9,725 nucleotides of DNA, taken from assembly GCA_947455875.1 (NCBI GenBank), contig CANGSD010000025.1, positions 1 through 9,725 on the forward strand, written 5' to 3'. This document shows positions 7,185 to 9,725 of this stretch, in pieces (the stretch's first letter is position 1; every line of letters starts with the position of its first letter). The translations under genes and the position numbers were made by a program. The notes under the pieces were generated by a model. It was not told where the DNA came from and did not search any database. It worked only from the letters and a program-made list of their open reading frames with translations. This DNA is from Comamonadaceae bacterium (lineage in GTDB: Bacteria; Pseudomonadota; Gammaproteobacteria; Burkholderiales; Burkholderiaceae).

Positions 7185-8282
7185 GTGACAGATTCCAATC
7201 CGTCCAGTGTAACGACCGCCCTGCGCACCCTGCTGCGTGGGGCCATCGCGCGCGCCGACGGTTGGTTGCCCTTTGACCGCTACATGGCCCTGGCCCTGTA
7301 TGCGCCGGGCCTGGGCTATTACGCGAATGGCTCACGCAAATTCGGCCACCTGCCCGCCAGCGGCAGTGATTTCGTCACCGCCCCTGAGATGACGCCCCTG
7401 TTCGGCCAGACCCTGGCGGTGGCCGTGGTCGATGCCCTCACAGCGACCGGGTGTGACGAGGTGTGGGAATTTGGCGCCGGCTCGGGCGCACTGGCCTCAC
7501 AGCTGCTGCAAGCCCTGGGTGATCGGGTGCGGCGCTACACCATCGTCGACCTCTCGGGCTCGCTGCGCGCGCGCCAGCAGGCCGCGCTGGCGGCGTATGG
7601 CGACACCGTGCAGTGGGTCAGCGAGCTGCCCGATGCGATGTGCGGCGTGGTGGTGGGCAATGAGGTGCTTGATGCCATGCCAGTGAAGCTGCTCGCGCGC
7701 AGCGGCGGCGTCTGGCACGAGCGCGGCGTGGCGTGGCAAGACGACCGCCTGGCCTGGGCCGATCGGCCCACCGACCTGCGTCCGCCCGTCGAGATCGAAG
7801 GCACGCACGACTACCTCACCGAGATCCATCCACAGGCTCAGGCCTTCATGCGCACGCTCGCCGATCGTCTGACGCAGGGCGCGGCTTTTTTCCTGGATTA
7901 CGGATTTCCTGAGTCCGAGTATTTCCATCCGCAACGCCATATGGGCACGCTGATGTGCCACCAAGGCCATCGCGCCGATCCCGATCCGCTGGCCGATGTG
8001 GGCTTGAAGGACATCACCGCCCATGTCGATTTCACCGGTGTGGCGCTGGCCGCCCAGGAGGCGGGCCTGCCCACCCTGGGCTACACCAGCCAGGGGCACT
8101 TTCTGCTCAATTGCGGTCTGGCCCAGGTGCTGGCCGACGCGCCTCTGGCCGAGCGCGTGGCGGGCCAGCGTTTGATGGCGGAACATGAAATGGGCGAGTT
8201 GTTCAAGGTCATCGCCTTTCACAAAGGGCCGGCGTGGGATGCCATCGGTTTCACCCACGGTGACCGCAGCGCGAGGCTCTGA
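7185..8282 (+). CDS. MidA/NDUFAF7-type class I SAM-dependent methyltransferase
   Basis: A 365-residue protein of the MidA (DUF185) family. Near the N-terminus is the family signature WLPFDRYMALALYAPGLGYY (27-46), then SDFVTAPEMTPLFGQ (61-75). The SAM-binding glycine loop is EFGAGSGALA (95-104), with VDLSGSLR as the acidic strand, GNEVLDAMPVKLL (158-170) after it, and FFLDYGFPESEY (235-246) further on. In mitochondria the orthologue methylates an arginine of a complex I subunit; the bacterial target is not established. The GTG at 7185 is chosen because the open frame further upstream is antisense to the SDR gene and the conserved region begins by residue 26. No ribosome binding site is evident before this GTG. 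It is followed after 3 bases by the DUF2905 gene, with which it is surely co-transcribed. Family confident; exact start moderate. Confidence 0.92.
   Translation: MTDSNPSSVTTALRTLLRGAIARADGWLPFDRYMALALYAPGLGYYANGSRKFGHLPASGSDFVTAPEMTPLFGQTLAVAVVDALTATGCDEVWEFGAGSGALASQLLQALGDRVRRYTIVDLSGSLRARQQAALAAYGDTVQWVSELPDAMCGVVVGNEVLDAMPVKLLARSGGVWHERGVAWQDDRLAWADRPTDLRPPVEIEGTHDYLTEIHPQAQAFMRTLADRLTQGAAFFLDYGFPESEYFHPQRHMGTLMCHQGHRADPDPLADVGLKDITAHVDFTGVALAAQEAGLPTLGYTSQGHFLLNCGLAQVLADAPLAERVAGQRLMAEHEMGELFKVIAFHKGPAWDAIGFTHGDRSARL
8273..8276 (+). promoter_or_regulatory. Ribosome binding site of the DUF2905 gene, inside the MidA 3' end
   Basis: GAGG within the last codons of the methyltransferase gene lies 9 bases before ATG 8286. 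It indicates translational coupling of the two genes. Confidence 0.5.
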
Positions 8283-8285
8283 GAC

Positions 8286-8480
8286 ATGATCCGCTGGATT
8301 CTCGTGATCTTCCTTGCGCTGGTGCTTATCAGCTGGTTCTCGCCCTTTCTTCAGAAGATGGGGTTTGGCAAGCTGCCCGGTGACCTGCGTTTTCGCTTGT
8401 TCGGACGCGAGTGGTTCATCCCGCTCACGACCACACTGGTGCTGAGTTTTGTCGTGGGACTGATCGCGAAGTTCATCTGA
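8286..8480 (+). CDS. DUF2905 small inner-membrane protein
   Basis: A 64-residue protein, the full length for the DUF2905 family. It has two predicted membrane helices (about 2-19 and 45-63) joined by a loop with the family motif GKLPGD (28-33) and a basic run up to FGREWFIPL. Both ends and the loop placement suggest a helical hairpin in the inner membrane. No function is known. It starts 3 bases after the MidA stop codon and precedes the ROK kinase by 23 bases, so it sits in the middle of a three-gene transcript. MidA next to DUF2905 is, as I recall, a recurring arrangement in Burkholderiales. Confidence 0.9.
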   Translation: MIRWILVIFLALVLISWFSPFLQKMGFGKLPGDLRFRLFGREWFIPLTTTLVLSFVVGLIAKFI

Positions 8481-8491
8481 TTCCCCTTCCC

Positions 8492-8497
8492 AAGGAG
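8492..8497 (+). promoter_or_regulatory. Strong ribosome binding site of the ROK kinase
   Basis: AAGGAG lies 6 bases before ATG 8504. It is the best Shine-Dalgarno match seen in the window and fixes the kinase start. The open frame continues further upstream but lies inside the DUF2905 gene in another frame. Confidence 0.75.
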
Positions 8498-8503
8498 CGC
8501 GCC

Positions 8504-9436
8504 ATGCAGGCTTGTGTCGACATCGGGGGCACCAAGGTGTCTGTGAGCCTGAATGCAGGCGGCGGCGACCGCGCGCTGCTCGCCACGCGCACCGAACCGA
8601 CCGCCCGATCTGGCACGCCGGATGTCCTGGCCCGCCAGGTGGTGAGGATGGTCGACGACGCGTGCGTGCAGCTGGGGGTGCCGCCGCAGTCCGTGCAGAG
8701 CGCCGGGGTGTGCGCGCCGGGGCCCTTTGTGATGGCGCAGGGCGCGATTGCGCTGGCCTCGCCCAATCTCTGTGGTGCGTTGGCGGTGGCCAACTCGGGG
8801 AGCGACGTGCCCAATGACTGGCACACCATTGCCTTGGAAGCGCCGCTGCGTCATCGCTTTAAGCAGCTGCGGATCGAGAACGATGCCGTGGCGGCTCTCG
8901 AGGCCGAACGGCGCTGGGGCGCGCTCCAAGGCCTGGAACACTGCGCCTACGTGACCTGGAGCACCGGGGTCGGTGGCGGCCTGTGTGTGGGCGGGCGCGT
9001 GCTGCGAGGCAAGCATGGCAACGCGGGCCATGTGGGGCACATCTTCGTGTCGGACGAGGCCCACGCGCGCTGCGGTTGCGGCAATGTGGGCGACCTCGAG
9101 GCCCTGGTAGGTGGGCATGCGGTGGCGCGCCGCCTGGGTGTGTCGATGTCTGAGGTGATGAACGCCGCACAAGCCGGCGATGCCTCGGCCTGCCAGGAGG
9201 TGGAGGCCATGTGTCGTGTGATGGGTCGCGCGCTCTATGACCTGATCGCCTTGCTGGATTTGCAGCGCATTGCCCTGGGCGGCAGCGTGTTTTTTCACCA
9301 CCAGGCGCTGTTGCTGCCGAGGCTGATCGCGCAGGTGCGCGGTCGGCTGGCGCCTGTCACGGACGGCTGCGACTTGGTACCCGCGGGCCTGGGCACACGC
9401 GTGGGCGACTACGGTGCGCTGGCCTTGCTGGATTAG
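8504..9436 (+). CDS. ROK family sugar kinase (glucokinase/ManNAc kinase-like)
   Basis: A 310-residue cytoplasmic ROK protein without the N-terminal helix-turn-helix of ROK repressors, so a kinase rather than a regulator. The ATP phosphate loop DIGGTK is at 6-11, END at 125-127 with Asp127 as the predicted catalytic base, and the second phosphate motif STGVGGG at 153-159. NAGHVGH (173-179) corresponds to the ROK AGExGH motif, but the usual Glu is His176. The zinc site reads His179, Cys190, Cys192, then Asp197 where most ROK proteins have a third Cys (CxCGxxGC becomes CGCGNVGD). His in that motif is also known from ManNAc kinases (NanK), but no sialic-acid genes are nearby, so the substrate is open. 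It is third in the MidA-DUF2905-ROK run. Its stop codon overlaps that of the convergent cca by four bases. Confidence 0.88.
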   Translation: MQACVDIGGTKVSVSLNAGGGDRALLATRTEPTARSGTPDVLARQVVRMVDDACVQLGVPPQSVQSAGVCAPGPFVMAQGAIALASPNLCGALAVANSGSDVPNDWHTIALEAPLRHRFKQLRIENDAVAALEAERRWGALQGLEHCAYVTWSTGVGGGLCVGGRVLRGKHGNAGHVGHIFVSDEAHARCGCGNVGDLEALVGGHAVARRLGVSMSEVMNAAQAGDASACQEVEAMCRVMGRALYDLIALLDLQRIALGGSVFFHHQALLLPRLIAQVRGRLAPVTDGCDLVPAGLGTRVGDYGALALLD

Positions 9437-9725
9437 GCGTCGTTCGCCGTCGGACCTGCGGCCAGCCCCGAGGCCTCGAGCGCTGCGACCCGCGCCGCAT
9501 GCACCCACTCGCCGATGCGCCGCCCCTCGGCGCCCGCTGCACGCGCGCGCTGTGACACGTCGGCGGTGTCCACCGATTGCGCCGCCGCCAACGCCGCCAG
9601 CAGGCGGGTGCGTTGTGGGTAGGGGGCTTCATCCTTGCCGAGGCGCCCACGCGCATCGCACTCGCAGGCCAGGAGGATGTCGCCCAAGCGTGCGGGCTTG
9701 CGAAAGGCGTCACACCGCTCCAGCA
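9433..9725 (-). CDS. cca: CCA tRNA nucleotidyltransferase (C-terminal part)
   Basis: The last 96 codons of a gene that enters from beyond the window. The fragment LERCDAFRKPARLGDILLAC is followed by ECDARGRLGK and YPQRTRLLAALAAAQSVD, then IGEWVHAARVAAL. This matches the C-terminal region of the bacterial multifunctional CCA protein, after the HD domain. The enzyme adds or repairs the 3' CCA end of tRNAs; the nucleotidyltransferase active site and HD motif lie outside the window and cannot be checked. The 3' end converges on the ROK kinase, with the two stop codons sharing TTAG at 9433-9436. Confidence 0.88.
   Translation of the reverse strand, partial: LERCDAFRKPARLGDILLACECDARGRLGKDEAPYPQRTRLLAALAAAQSVDTADVSQRARAAGAEGRRIGEWVHAARVAALEASGLAAGPTANDA

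Noticed and set aside
8351..9508. A 385-codon minus-strand open frame across the ROK gene
   Set aside because: It is His/Gln/Arg-rich without domains, and ROK motifs are complete on the plus strand.
1..9725. Search for a defence system, mobile element, CRISPR array, tRNA or phage genes
   Set aside because: All sequence is accounted for by recognisable core-type genes with gaps under 50 bases. No repeats, integrase, transposase or cloverleaf-like sequence were seen.

Overview
The window is a high-GC, densely coding stretch of bacterial chromosome. It looks like core genome of a betaproteobacterium, most likely Burkholderiales (Comamonadaceae-like). This rests on protein flavour (TtcA, FolB, MidA, DUF2905, Cca), GTG starts, very short intergenic gaps and my recollection that several of these genes neighbour one another in that order. 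I see no phage, IS, CRISPR, integron, tRNA or rRNA. No gap exceeds about 50 bases.

Layout. (1) 2-1061, plus strand: the 3' end of an FtsX/LolC/MacB-type ABC permease, then its LolD-like ATPase. (2) 1077-3395, minus strand, read ttcA -> DUF4136 lipoprotein -> histidine phosphatase: a tRNA 2-thiolation enzyme, an envelope lipoprotein and a phosphoglycerate-mutase-like phosphatase. (3) 3444-5954, plus strand: a full-length ten-helix P-type cation ATPase, divergent from ttcA. (4) 5992-7166, minus strand: a pteridine-reductase-like SDR followed by folB, a small pterin/folate unit. (5) 7185-9436, plus strand: a MidA-type methyltransferase, a small DUF2905 membrane protein and a ROK sugar kinase, closely packed. 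(6) 9433-9725, minus strand: the 3' end of cca, whose stop codon overlaps the ROK stop codon.

How the genes fit together. Two genes (ttcA, cca) act in tRNA maturation. FolB makes 6-hydroxymethyl-dihydropterin, and its neighbour carries the Asp-Tyr-Lys catalytic set of pteridine reductases, so that pair probably supplies or salvages reduced pterins or folates. The ABC pair exports or extracts an unknown envelope substrate. The P-type ATPase has all catalytic motifs, but its predicted ion-site residues do not match a standard Ca2+ pump.

The region looks mostly ordinary and I found no convincing new multi-gene system. The items most worth a second look are the unassigned ion specificity of the ATPase, the ROK kinase with an altered zinc and substrate motif, the PTR1-like reductase beside folB, and two divergent promoter regions so short that start sites or leaders must be unusual.
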